From NCBI GenBank assembly GCA_938091985.1, contig CALKOE010000473.1:1-5321 (forward strand): a stretch of 5,321 nt of DNA, in the 5' to 3' direction. The notes under the pieces are model-generated. The model was not told where the DNA came from. It saw only the letters and a program-made list of their open reading frames with translations, and did not search any database. Position numbers and translations under genes: made by a program. This stretch comes from an uncultured Acidimicrobiales bacterium. Lineage in GTDB: Bacteria; Actinomycetota; Acidimicrobiia; Acidimicrobiales; Aldehydirespiratoraceae. Positions 1 to 5,321 of this stretch are shown piece by piece. Every line of letters begins with the position of its first letter. The first letter of the stretch is position 1.

Positions 1-11
1 CCTGCGAGAAC

Positions 12-36
12 TTGAACGATAAATGTTACCGCTCAA
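12..36 (-). terminator. Weak stem-loop just after the esterase stop
   Basis: On the minus strand, 3 bases past the esterase stop codon, TTGAGCG and CGTTCAA can pair as a 7-bp stem with one G-U wobble in RNA and an 11-base AT-rich loop. The bases that follow (GTTCTCGC) are not a real U-tract, so this is at best a weak or Rho-assisted terminator. It may be chance. The first 39 bases of the window hold nothing else that I can identify. Confidence 0.22.
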
Positions 37-39
37 CCC

Positions 40-1005
40 TCAGGACTCCACCCTCCCGTTGGCCTCATCGAGACGCTCCGAAACCCACGTGTCCATGGCC
101 GCGTTGGCCAACCGCGCCAGCTCAGCCGGATAGCCGTTGAACCCGTGGGGGCAGGCCGGATACACGTTGACCTGCGCCGATGCCCCCGATGCGTGCCAAC
201 GGCTCGCCATGAACAACGAGTCGTCGAAGAGATAGTCGGCCGTTCCGACGGTGAACAGCGCCGGCGGCATTCCCGCCAAGTCGCCGTAAATCGGTGAGAC
301 ATCCGGATCATCTCGATCTCGACGCTCGATCGTGGGGAGGTAGAGATCCCGGAAAGTCGGAATCCCGAGACGGTGCTGGCTCGGTGTGCCGGTCAGGTCA
401 TAGACCCCATAGACGAGGTTCGCGGCAACGATCTCGCCGAGCGCGTCGTGGCGATCTCGGAGCCGCTGGAGCGCGATCGCCGCGATATTCGCTCCCGCCG
501 ACGACCCCATCACGATCTTGAGCGGCGCGCCCCACTCCTCTTGGGCGTGCTCCAGCAACCAGAGCGCGGCGACCTCTGCATCATCGGGGCCGGCTGGATA
601 CGGCGCCTCGGGACCGAGCCGATAGCTCGCGGCGACGGTGACGCAGTTGGTGGCCGCAGCGTGGCGCAGGTTGAAGACGTCGTCCATCTCCGGCGTGCCG
701 AGAAAGAAGCCGCCACCGTGCCAGTCGAGCACGACCCCACGGATCCCTCCCTCGGGGACGTGCACGCGAAGCCTGATGGGGCCGTGGGGACCATCGATCT
801 CTCGGTCGGTGAACCGATCGGTCACCTCAGAAGGGTTGTCGGCGTAGGCCGCGAAGTTTTGGCGAGCCGCGGCGATCACCGCGGGCGTCCACTCACTCGG
901 CGGGTCACCCTGCATCCCCGCGACGATCTCGGCGATTCGGGTCATCTCCGCCGCGTGCTCGTCGAGCTCCGGGTCGTAGAGCGGGTCGGGAATCGGGCCG
1001 GACAT
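40..1005 (-). CDS. Alpha/beta hydrolase, HSL-type (family IV) esterase/lipase
   Basis: This is a predicted carboxylesterase of the hormone-sensitive-lipase family (alpha/beta hydrolase fold 3), 321 residues, a normal length for the family. The oxyanion-hole motif HGGG is at residues 96-99, followed by the family signature YRLGPEAPYPA at 128-138. The nucleophile elbow is GSSAG at 167-171, which makes Ser169 the likely nucleophile. The acid is probably Asp257 in GTADYLFDD and the base His287 in CPHGF, so the triad is complete. There is no signal peptide or membrane segment, so the protein is probably cytoplasmic. Enzymes of this family hydrolyse short or medium acyl esters; the natural substrate cannot be read from sequence. 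The ATG start gives the full N-terminal cap region typical of the family. It has no clear Shine-Dalgarno sequence and may be leaderless. The gene is divergent from ispH and shares a 70-bp control region with it, but a functional link is not evident. The elbow has Ser where most members have GDSAG or GTSAG. Confidence 0.93.
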   Translation of the reverse strand: MSGPIPDPLYDPELDEHAAEMTRIAEIVAGMQGDPPSEWTPAVIAAARQNFAAYADNPSEVTDRFTDREIDGPHGPIRLRVHVPEGGIRGVVLDWHGGGFFLGTPEMDDVFNLRHAAATNCVTVAASYRLGPEAPYPAGPDDAEVAALWLLEHAQEEWGAPLKIVMGSSAGANIAAIALQRLRDRHDALGEIVAANLVYGVYDLTGTPSQHRLGIPTFRDLYLPTIERRDRDDPDVSPIYGDLAGMPPALFTVGTADYLFDDSLFMASRWHASGASAQVNVYPACPHGFNGYPAELARLANAAMDTWVSERLDEANGRVES

Positions 1006-1034
1006 GCGCTGACCGTAGACAGCGGATCAGCGCA
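1005..1034. promoter_or_regulatory. 8-bp inverted repeat, candidate operator between esterase and ispH
   Basis: TGCGCTGA (1005-1012) and TCAGCGCA (1027-1034) are perfect inverted repeats separated by 14 bases, about two helical turns centre to centre. The arms can be prolonged by CC/GG (1013-1014 and 1024-1025) if one base is bulged. The dyad covers the candidate -10 element and the start codon of the esterase, which fits repression of the esterase by a dimeric regulator. No regulator gene lies in the window. The operator role is inference; the repeat itself is seen directly. Confidence 0.35.
1012..1017 (-). promoter_or_regulatory. Candidate -10 element of the esterase gene (TACGGT)
   Basis: TACGGT on the minus strand fits the TANNNT -10 pattern and ends 6 bases before the esterase ATG. 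Transcription would then begin at or next to the start codon, as in the leaderless mRNAs common in actinobacteria. No convincing -35 hexamer stands at the right distance; TGGCGC is a poor match. It lies inside the inverted repeat at 1005-1034. Confidence 0.3.
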
Positions 1035-1062
1035 GCGCCACGCCACAGCACCGCCGAGTCAG

Positions 1063-1068
1063 TAACCT
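1063..1068 (+). promoter_or_regulatory. Candidate -10 element of the ispH operon (TAACCT)
   Basis: TAACCT matches TANNNT and lies 7 bases before the GTG start of ispH, the spacing expected when transcription starts at the first base of the start codon. No purine-rich Shine-Dalgarno sequence precedes the GTG, which also favours a leaderless transcript. No clear -35 element is visible. Confidence 0.33.
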
Positions 1069-1075
1069 CCCGCGG

Positions 1076-2113
1076 GTGACCGTTGATCAGGTTCTGCTTG
1101 CCTCGCCCCGGGGATTCTGCGCAGGGGTCGAGATGGCCATCAAAGCGCTCGCCTGGATGGTTCGAGCGTTCGAGCCGCCCGTCTACTGCTACCACGAGAT
1201 CGTCCACAATCAGCTCGTGGTGCGGCGCTTCGAAGAGTCAGGTGTGGTCTTCGTCGACGACATCGGCGAAGTGCCCGAAGGCCGACCGATCATGCTCTCG
1301 GCGCACGGTTCGGCCCCTGAGGTCGTCGCTGCGGCACGGGCCCAGGGCGGCTATGTGGTCGATGCGGTCTGTCCGCTGGTCACCAAGGTCCATCACGAGG
1401 TGAAGACCCGAGCGGGCAAGGGCTACCAGATCGTCTACGTCGGCCACGAAGGCCATGAGGAAGCAATCGGCACCATGGCCGTCGCCCCCGACGCGATCCA
1501 CCGTGTCGAAACGCCGGCCGAGGTGGCTGCCCTTCCCGACTTCGAGAGCCCGGTCGCCGTGCTCGCCCAAACCACCCTTTCCCATCGCGAATGGTCAGGC
1601 GTGCTCGAAGCCACCCGCGAGAAGTTCCCTCAGCTCTGGCAACCCGAGCGTTCAGATCTCTGCTTCGCCACCACGAATCGACAGTCCGCTCTGATGGAGA
1701 TCGCGCCGCGCTGCGACGCAATGGTCGTGATCGGATCGGCCAACTCGTCCAACACCAATGCCCTCGCCGCGCTCGCCGAAGAAGCCGGCTGCCCCCGAGT
1801 GTTTCGCATCAACGGTCCCGAAGAGCTGCCTGACGACATCACCGGCATCGTCGGCGTTACTGCCGGAGCCTCTGCTCCTGAGGACCTGGTCCGTTCGGTG
1901 ATCGATCGGCTCTCCCCCACCAATGGTGTTGAAGAGGTCCGCGTCACCGATGAAGACGAGTACTTCCCGCCGCCTCGCAATCTCCGCGACCTCCTGAGCG
2001 CGGTCGACGCAGTCGCCTCTCTCACACTGCCGTCGACCTCCGGTCCGGTTCCGCTCGACGACCGCAACATCGACGCCAGCGACGTGCTCGAGTCGCTCCA
2101 CCTTCAGGGGTGA
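1076..2113 (+). CDS. ispH: 4-hydroxy-3-methylbut-2-enyl diphosphate reductase (IspH/LytB)
   Basis: IspH carries out the last step of the MEP pathway in the cytoplasm, reducing HMBPP to IPP and DMAPP with a [4Fe-4S] cluster. The protein has 345 residues. The three cluster cysteines are present: Cys15 in GFCAGV, Cys99 in VCPLVTKVH and Cys196 in DLCFATTNRQ. Substrate-site residues are also visible: His44 in EIVHNQ, His77 in SAHGSAPE, His127 and the proton-relay Glu129 in GHEGHEE, the QTTLS stretch at 165-169, and Ser224-Ser225-Asn226 in NSSNTN. It is therefore very likely active. The start is GTG; translation from it gives the usual short lead into the first strand, and the start may be leaderless. 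About 35 residues after residue 310 extend beyond the usual IspH end and look low in complexity. The stop overlaps the next gene's start by 4 bases (GTGA), so ispH heads a three-gene operon. Electrons for IspH normally come from ferredoxin or flavodoxin, and neither is encoded here. Confidence 0.97.
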   Translation: MTVDQVLLASPRGFCAGVEMAIKALAWMVRAFEPPVYCYHEIVHNQLVVRRFEESGVVFVDDIGEVPEGRPIMLSAHGSAPEVVAAARAQGGYVVDAVCPLVTKVHHEVKTRAGKGYQIVYVGHEGHEEAIGTMAVAPDAIHRVETPAEVAALPDFESPVAVLAQTTLSHREWSGVLEATREKFPQLWQPERSDLCFATTNRQSALMEIAPRCDAMVVIGSANSSNTNALAALAEEAGCPRVFRINGPEELPDDITGIVGVTAGASAPEDLVRSVIDRLSPTNGVEEVRVTDEDEYFPPPRNLRDLLSAVDAVASLTLPSTSGPVPLDDRNIDASDVLESLHLQG

Positions 2114-2643
2114 CCACCCGCCCGGCCACACTGGCCGTCCCGCTCGCGGCCGGCGCCGCGACCGCACTCGCGCTGGGGGTCTACGCCTCGGTCCACGAGC
2201 CATCGGGTCGAGACTTTGTGCTGACCGGGTTCGACTCGTCCGCGTCCTGGAAGAGTGCGCTCGCCTCGGTGACTGTCTTCATGTTCGTCATGCAGGTCAG
2301 CCTCGGCCTGCGTCTCGCCGGCCGGATCGGACCCCGTGTTCCGCCACCACCCTGGGCACGAGACCTGCACCGACTCGTCGGCACCGTGGCCTTCGGGATC
2401 TCGATCCCGGTGGTCTTTCACTGCATCTGGACCCTCGGATACCGATCCGACGATGCCCGTCTGGTCCTGCATTCGCTACTCGGATGCGTGGCCTACGGGC
2501 TCTACGTCGCCAAGATTCTCACTGCCCGGCGAGACGAACGACCGGAGTGGGCGCTCCCTCTCACCGGCACCATTCTCGGCATCGTCATAATCGGGGTCTG
2601 GTGGACGAGCGCGTTGCTGCACTACACGGGAGGAACCTCATGA
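2110..2643 (+). CDS. Small five-helix membrane protein with conserved-looking histidines (DUF6529/cytochrome b561-like)
   Basis: This is an integral membrane protein of 177 residues with no firm function. Hydrophobic stretches at about 7-26, 49-67, 88-108, 118-136 and 149-169 suggest five helices. Arg-rich loops at 68-88 and 138-145 place those segments inside the cell. On this topology His104, His121 and His171 sit at the outer ends of helices 3, 4 and 5, and His87 at the inner end of helix 3. This pattern could ligate a b-type heme, as in cytochrome b561-like or DUF420/DUF6529-like proteins; the family name comes from general resemblance and is not certain. The GTG start overlaps the ispH stop and has no separate Shine-Dalgarno sequence, so translation probably depends on ribosomes finishing ispH. 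Its stop overlaps the start of the cytochrome c gene (ATGA). The pairing with a cytochrome c suggests electron transfer at the membrane. Without heme it could simply be a membrane partner or assembly factor for the cytochrome. Confidence 0.8.
   Translation: MTTRPATLAVPLAAGAATALALGVYASVHEPSGRDFVLTGFDSSASWKSALASVTVFMFVMQVSLGLRLAGRIGPRVPPPPWARDLHRLVGTVAFGISIPVVFHCIWTLGYRSDDARLVLHSLLGCVAYGLYVAKILTARRDERPEWALPLTGTILGIVIIGVWWTSALLHYTGGTS
2629..2633 (+). promoter_or_regulatory. Shine-Dalgarno site of the cytochrome c gene
   Basis: GGAGG lies 6 bases before the ATG at 2640, inside the last codons of the membrane-protein gene. It is the strongest ribosome binding site of the plus-strand operon. It decides for the 124-residue start over longer in-frame upstream starts that would overlap the previous gene heavily. 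Confidence 0.75.
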
Positions 2644-3014
2644 CCTGGCTCAGCCGGCTCAGCGGTGCCGCCCAGTGGATCGTCGCCGTCGGTGCGCTCA
2701 CCGCCGCGCTGATGCTGTTCACCCTCGAAGGAGCCCCTCCCACAGCCCAACCCGGGCTTGTCGGAGAGGTGCAACGCCTCGTCGACGAAGGCCGCGACAT
2801 CTACGACGTGCGCTGTGCGACGTGTCACGGGGCGGCAGGACAGGGCGGACAGGGACCGCGCCTCGCGGGAACCGTGCTGGTCAACTATCCGGACGCTGCC
2901 GACGAAATCGCGATCGTTGTCGAAGGCCGTGGTGCGATGCCGCCATTCGGGGAGATGCTCAGCGAGGAAGAGATCGCCGCCGTGGTCACCTTCACCCGTT
3001 TCGGGCTGTCGTAG
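2640..3014 (+). CDS. Membrane-anchored mono-heme cytochrome c
   Basis: A 124-residue class I cytochrome c. Residues 13-29 form one hydrophobic segment that is either an uncleaved signal anchor or a Sec signal peptide. No lipobox cysteine is visible, so a membrane anchor is favoured. The heme-binding motif CATCH is at residues 59-63, with GAAGQGGQGPRLAG after it as in small bacterial cytochromes c. The distal ligand is probably Met100 in GRGAMPPFG. The last helix (about 108-120, EEEIAAVVTFTRFG) matches the C-terminal helix that packs on the heme in this family. The heme domain would face the outside of the cytoplasmic membrane and would need the cytochrome c maturation system, which is not in this window. 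It shuttles electrons; the partner is not known. The ATGA overlap with the preceding membrane-protein gene suggests the two are made together. It resembles cytochrome c of the cbb3/CccA type in size, but the surrounding genes do not include an oxidase. Confidence 0.93.
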   Translation: MTWLSRLSGAAQWIVAVGALTAALMLFTLEGAPPTAQPGLVGEVQRLVDEGRDIYDVRCATCHGAAGQGGQGPRLAGTVLVNYPDAADEIAIVVEGRGAMPPFGEMLSEEEIAAVVTFTRFGLS

Positions 3015-3052
3015 AACCCTCGGTCTCAGACGGGCGCCGGCTCATCGCCGGC
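3015..3052. terminator. Convergent gap with GC hairpin, possible terminator
   Basis: The cytochrome c gene and plsC converge with only 11 bases between their stop codons (3015-3025). The closest inverted repeat is GCCGGC (3036-3041) and GCCGGC (3047-3052) around the 5-base loop TCATC, inside the last codons of plsC. A plus-strand transcript would form it 22 bases past the cytochrome stop. There is no T-tract, so it is not a typical intrinsic terminator. GC-rich hairpins without U-tracts are frequent in actinobacteria but also arise by chance in coding DNA. Confidence 0.22.
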
Positions 3053-3748
3053 CAGCACGCGAGCCTCTATGTAGAGATCGCCGAGCTCACCGAACAATTC
3101 GTCGGTGAGATCCTTCACTGCTCGCCGCGGGACCTTCCCGTTCACCTTCTCGGGCGGCATGATCGGCTCGCCGATCACGGCCACGATCTTGCGCGGTCGA
3201 GGGATCTTGGCGCCGAGCGGTAGCGCCTTGGCGCTTCCGCCGATGCCGACCGGCACGATCGGCACACCGGCGCGAGCAGCGACGAACGACGGCCCGTCAA
3301 GTACCTGTTCGCGGTTGAGGCGGGGGCCTTCCTGGCGCGTCCCTTCGGGGAACATCACCAACGGTTCTCCCAGTGCAAGCACATCCTCGGCCGCGCGAAG
3401 CGCGGTGCGATCGGCGCCGCTGCGTTCGACCGGGAACCCGCCGAAGAAGGTCAAGAACGCACCCAGCGGCCGGGAGTTCCAGAGACTCTCCTTGCCCATG
3501 AAGCGCAGCCGCTTCCCGGTGATCACTCCGACAATCGGCGTGTCGATGAACGACCGATGCACCGGCGAGAGGATGAACGGGCCATCGGGAAGGTTCTCAC
3601 GACCTTCGACCCGCAAGCGGAACATGCCCTTGCAGAACGCATAGACGGTGATCCAGAAGGGCCGATACATGATCCGGCCGATGAGACCGTGGCGGCTGCG
3701 CTCCGGAGTGTCGCCCTCTTGGGACCCGTAGACGACGTCCCTGCTCAC
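3026..3748 (-). CDS. plsC: 1-acyl-sn-glycerol-3-phosphate acyltransferase-like protein (PlsC family)
   Basis: A lysophospholipid acyltransferase family protein of 240 residues, probably transferring an acyl chain to lysophosphatidic acid to make phosphatidic acid at the inner membrane face. The catalytic HX4D motif is HRSFID at residues 64-69. The second block is GGFPVERS at 103-110, the substrate-binding FPEGTR at 133-138, and the fourth block GVPIVPVGI at 161-169. A hydrophobic stretch around 29-43 may touch the membrane. The GTG start at 3748 overlaps the cmk stop by 4 bases and has a good GAGGA site 6 bases upstream. A later Met at residue 27 would still retain all motifs, but it lacks this support. 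It is the last gene of the visible aroA-cmk-plsC run; cmk next to plsC is a known arrangement in Gram-positive genomes. The family also contains acyltransferases with other acceptors, so the exact substrate is inferred. Confidence 0.92.
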   Translation of the reverse strand: MSRDVVYGSQEGDTPERSRHGLIGRIMYRPFWITVYAFCKGMFRLRVEGRENLPDGPFILSPVHRSFIDTPIVGVITGKRLRFMGKESLWNSRPLGAFLTFFGGFPVERSGADRTALRAAEDVLALGEPLVMFPEGTRQEGPRLNREQVLDGPSFVAARAGVPIVPVGIGGSAKALPLGAKIPRPRKIVAVIGEPIMPPEKVNGKVPRRAVKDLTDELFGELGDLYIEARVLAGDEPAPV

Positions 3749-4386
3749 GACCGTTCCTCGAGGAGCTGCGCGATCCGGGTGACGACTTCGGGGATGGAGA
3801 GGCCGGTGGTGTCGACCAGCACGGCGTCGGCAGCCTCCGCGAGCGGGTCGGCCGCCCGGGTGCTGTCGAAGGTGTCTCGTCGAGCGAGGTCGGCCGCAAC
3901 TGTCTCGTAGTCGAGGTCGGCAACTTCCTTGGCACGCCGGCGGGCCCGCTCTTCGGGATCCGCGGTGAGATACACCTTCAAGTCAGCGTTGGGGAACACG
4001 ACAGTGCCGATGTCGCGCCCTTCGAGCACGCCGCCGCCACGGCGCTCCGTCCATTCGCGCTGACGAGAGACGAGCTCCACCCGCACTGCGGGGTTGGCGG
4101 CGACCAAGCTGACCGACCGGGTGACCTCGGGGCCGCGGATCTCCACTGTGGCGTCGCTGCCGTTGACCATCACACGTTCGAGTCCGACGTCGAGCTCCAT
4201 CGACCGCGCGGTGTTCGCCGTGAACTCCTCGTCGGCCGGATCGCCTCCGGCCCGCAACACTGCATAGGCCACGGCTCGATACATCGCCCCGGTGTCGAGA
4301 TACGGCAGTTCCACCCGCTCGGCCACCGCCTTGGCGACTGTGGATTTGCCGGACCCAGCCGGCCCGTCGATCGCGATCACACGCAT
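3745..4386 (-). CDS. cmk: Cytidylate kinase
   Basis: Cmk phosphorylates CMP and dCMP with ATP to give CDP and dCDP, in the cytoplasm. The protein has 213 residues, slightly short of the common 220-230. The P-loop GPAGSGKST is at residues 8-16. The CMP-binding stretch YLDTGAMYRA is at 29-38, and EGRDIGT at 122-128 carries the conserved Arg-Asp. The lid-like part with RDTFDSTRAADPL is at 170-182, followed by AADAVLVDTT, a signature of the family. The ATG at 4386 places the P-loop at the usual distance from the N-terminus. An open frame runs upstream to 4482, but that part overlaps aroA and has no family similarity. The gene follows aroA by 19 bases with only a weak GATGGG site, and its stop overlaps the plsC start, so it is probably co-transcribed with both. 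Confidence 0.96.
   Translation of the reverse strand: MRVIAIDGPAGSGKSTVAKAVAERVELPYLDTGAMYRAVAYAVLRAGGDPADEEFTANTARSMELDVGLERVMVNGSDATVEIRGPEVTRSVSLVAANPAVRVELVSRQREWTERRGGGVLEGRDIGTVVFPNADLKVYLTADPEERARRRAKEVADLDYETVAADLARRDTFDSTRAADPLAEAADAVLVDTTGLSIPEVVTRIAQLLEERS
3755..3759 (-). promoter_or_regulatory. Shine-Dalgarno site of plsC
   Basis: GAGGA on the minus strand ends 6 bases before the GTG at 3748. It lies within the last codons of cmk and supports the GTG that overlaps the cmk stop as the true plsC start. Confidence 0.7.
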
Positions 4387-4405
4387 GATCGCCCATCTTG
4401 CCGCG

Positions 4406-5321
4406 TCACCGCAGCTGTTCCAATGCGTCGAAGTACCCAGGAAAGGTCTTTGCCACACATCCGGGGTCACGAACTGCGACACCGGGCACCACCAGACCGA
4501 CCAACGCGAACGCCATTGCCATGCGGTGATCGTCGTAGGTATCGAAGGTCGCAGCAGTCGGCCGACCGCTGGGCCGAACGATCATTCCACCGTCGATCTC
4601 CTCGCCGTCGACGCCGCAACGTCGGAGTTCTCGCAGCGGCCCGCCGATGCGGTCGCTCTCCTTGCCCTTCACGAACCCGATGTCGGTGATCGTCGTCGGC
4701 CCGTCAGCGAACGCTGCGACCACCGCAAGGGTCGGGGCGGTGTCGGAGATGTGGCGGAGATCCACCTCGATGCCGTGGAGCGGACCACCGCGGACCTCGA
4801 TGTAGTCGGCGCCGACATCAACGGTCGCGCCCATGTCGGCCAGGACTTCGGCGAACGCCACGTCCCCTTGAAGCGAGGAGTGCCCGAGACCTTCGATACG
4901 CACTCGCCCACCGGTGATCGCCGCCGCAGCGAGAAAGTAGGATGCCGCCGAAGCGTCGGGCTCGACCGTGTAGGTCCCCGGAGAGGTGTAGCCGCCGCCC
5001 ACCGTCCACGCGGTGCCGTCGTCGTCGCTCACCTCGGCGCCGAACGACCGCATCACTGCTGCCGTCATGTCGAGATACGGGCGGCTGATTGCGGCGGTGG
5101 TCAGTCGAGCGTCGAGACCGTGAACCGCTCCGGCCAGCAGGAGCCCCGAGAGAAACTGGCTGGAGACGTCGGCCGCCAGCGCGATGCCCGCCGAGCGAAG
5201 TGGTCCGGTGAGGCGCAACGGCAGCCGTCCGGCCTCGCCCAGTTCTTCGACCGTCACACCCATCTCGCGCAGCGCGGAGATCTGGTCGTCCATCGGCCGG
5301 TCGCGGAGCTGTTGATCGCCG
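4406..5321 (-). CDS. aroA: 3-phosphoshikimate 1-carboxyvinyltransferase (EPSP synthase), 5' end outside the window
   Basis: AroA joins PEP and shikimate-3-phosphate to give EPSP in the shikimate pathway. About 304 C-terminal residues are visible of the usual 420-450. The reading frame enters from the window edge with GDQQLRDRPM, matching the conserved GDxxLxxRPM region, so the Met at 5293 is internal and not the start. Visible family motifs, by base position, are VSSQFLSGLLL (from about 5167), SRPYLDM (about 5086), SDTAPTLAV with the catalytic Asp (about 4744), KESDRI (about 4663), DTYDDHRMAMAFAL (about 4543) and DPGCVAKTFPGYF (about 4474), all in the expected order. No frameshift or missing key residue is seen. 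The N-terminal part, with the residues that best tell glyphosate-sensitive from tolerant classes, lies outside. It is the first visible gene of the run followed by cmk and plsC; its promoter is not in the window. Confidence 0.97.
   Translation of the reverse strand, partial: GDQQLRDRPMDDQISALREMGVTVEELGEAGRLPLRLTGPLRSAGIALAADVSSQFLSGLLLAGAVHGLDARLTTAAISRPYLDMTAAVMRSFGAEVSDDDGTAWTVGGGYTSPGTYTVEPDASAASYFLAAAAITGGRVRIEGLGHSSLQGDVAFAEVLADMGATVDVGADYIEVRGGPLHGIEVDLRHISDTAPTLAVVAAFADGPTTITDIGFVKGKESDRIGGPLRELRRCGVDGEEIDGGMIVRPSGRPTAATFDTYDDHRMAMAFALVGLVVPGVAVRDPGCVAKTFPGYFDALEQLR

Noticed and set aside
373..1065. A 230-codon open frame on the plus strand antisense to the esterase
   Set aside because: It lies almost wholly opposite a well-supported esterase gene. 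The translation is Arg- and Asp-rich with no recognisable motif, as expected for a shadow frame in high-GC DNA.
1652..2203. A 183-codon minus-strand frame opposite the end of ispH
   Set aside because: The opposite strand has all IspH motifs and the predicted protein is Arg/Gly-rich without family features.
2484..2639. A longer start for the cytochrome c (176 residues)
   Set aside because: The extra part overlaps most of the last third of the membrane-protein gene. The ATG at 2640 has a strong GGAGG site and leads directly into the hydrophobic anchor.
2675..3223. A 182-codon plus-strand frame crossing the cytochrome c and plsC ends
   Set aside because: It overlaps two clear genes in another frame and on the other strand, and its product is a typical Arg-rich shadow.
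3105..3644. A 179-codon plus-strand frame opposite plsC
   Set aside because: plsC on the minus strand carries all four acyltransferase blocks; the plus-strand product has no motif and is rich in Arg, Pro and Ser.
4387..4482. A 32-residue N-terminal extension of Cmk
   Set aside because: It would overlap the end of aroA, has no similarity to Cmk N-termini, and the ATG at 4386 puts the P-loop at the normal position.
1..5321. CRISPR arrays, tRNA or rRNA genes, insertion sequences, phage or defence genes
   Set aside because: No spaced direct repeats, terminal repeats, transposase motifs or RNA-gene folds were seen by eye, and coding sequence fills almost the whole window.

Overview
The window is a gene-dense, high-GC bacterial chromosome segment with six protein genes, no RNA genes, no mobile elements and almost no intergenic space. 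High GC, two or three GTG starts, 4-base stop/start overlaps and the order aroA-cmk-plsC suggest an actinobacterium. The IspH sequence style makes an Acidimicrobiia-like lineage plausible. This placement is inference from gene order and protein style, not from a marker gene.

Layout: a hormone-sensitive-lipase-type esterase lies on the minus strand (40-1005). A 70-bp divergent intergenic region (1006-1075) carries a perfect 8-bp inverted repeat and two candidate -10 elements, each close enough to its start codon to fit leaderless transcription. On the plus strand follow ispH (1076-2113), a small multi-histidine membrane protein (2110-2643) and a membrane-anchored mono-heme cytochrome c (2640-3014). 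Each gene overlaps the next by 4 bases, so the three look like one translationally coupled operon. After an 11-bp convergent gap, the minus strand carries plsC (3026-3748), cmk (3745-4386) and the 3' part of aroA (4406 to the window edge). These are transcribed from right to left as aroA-cmk-plsC.

Functionally, the right half is housekeeping: the shikimate pathway (AroA), pyrimidine nucleotide supply (Cmk) and phospholipid synthesis (PlsC). The middle operon joins the last step of the MEP isoprenoid pathway (IspH, an Fe-S enzyme) to a possible small b/c-type electron-transfer pair at the membrane. Predicted topology puts the cytochrome c heme and three of the four helix-associated histidines of the membrane protein on the outer face. 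The pair is therefore more likely to exchange electrons with each other than with cytoplasmic IspH. This unexplained pair is the most interesting content. I see no clear sign of a defence system, CRISPR array, phage or other exotic system.
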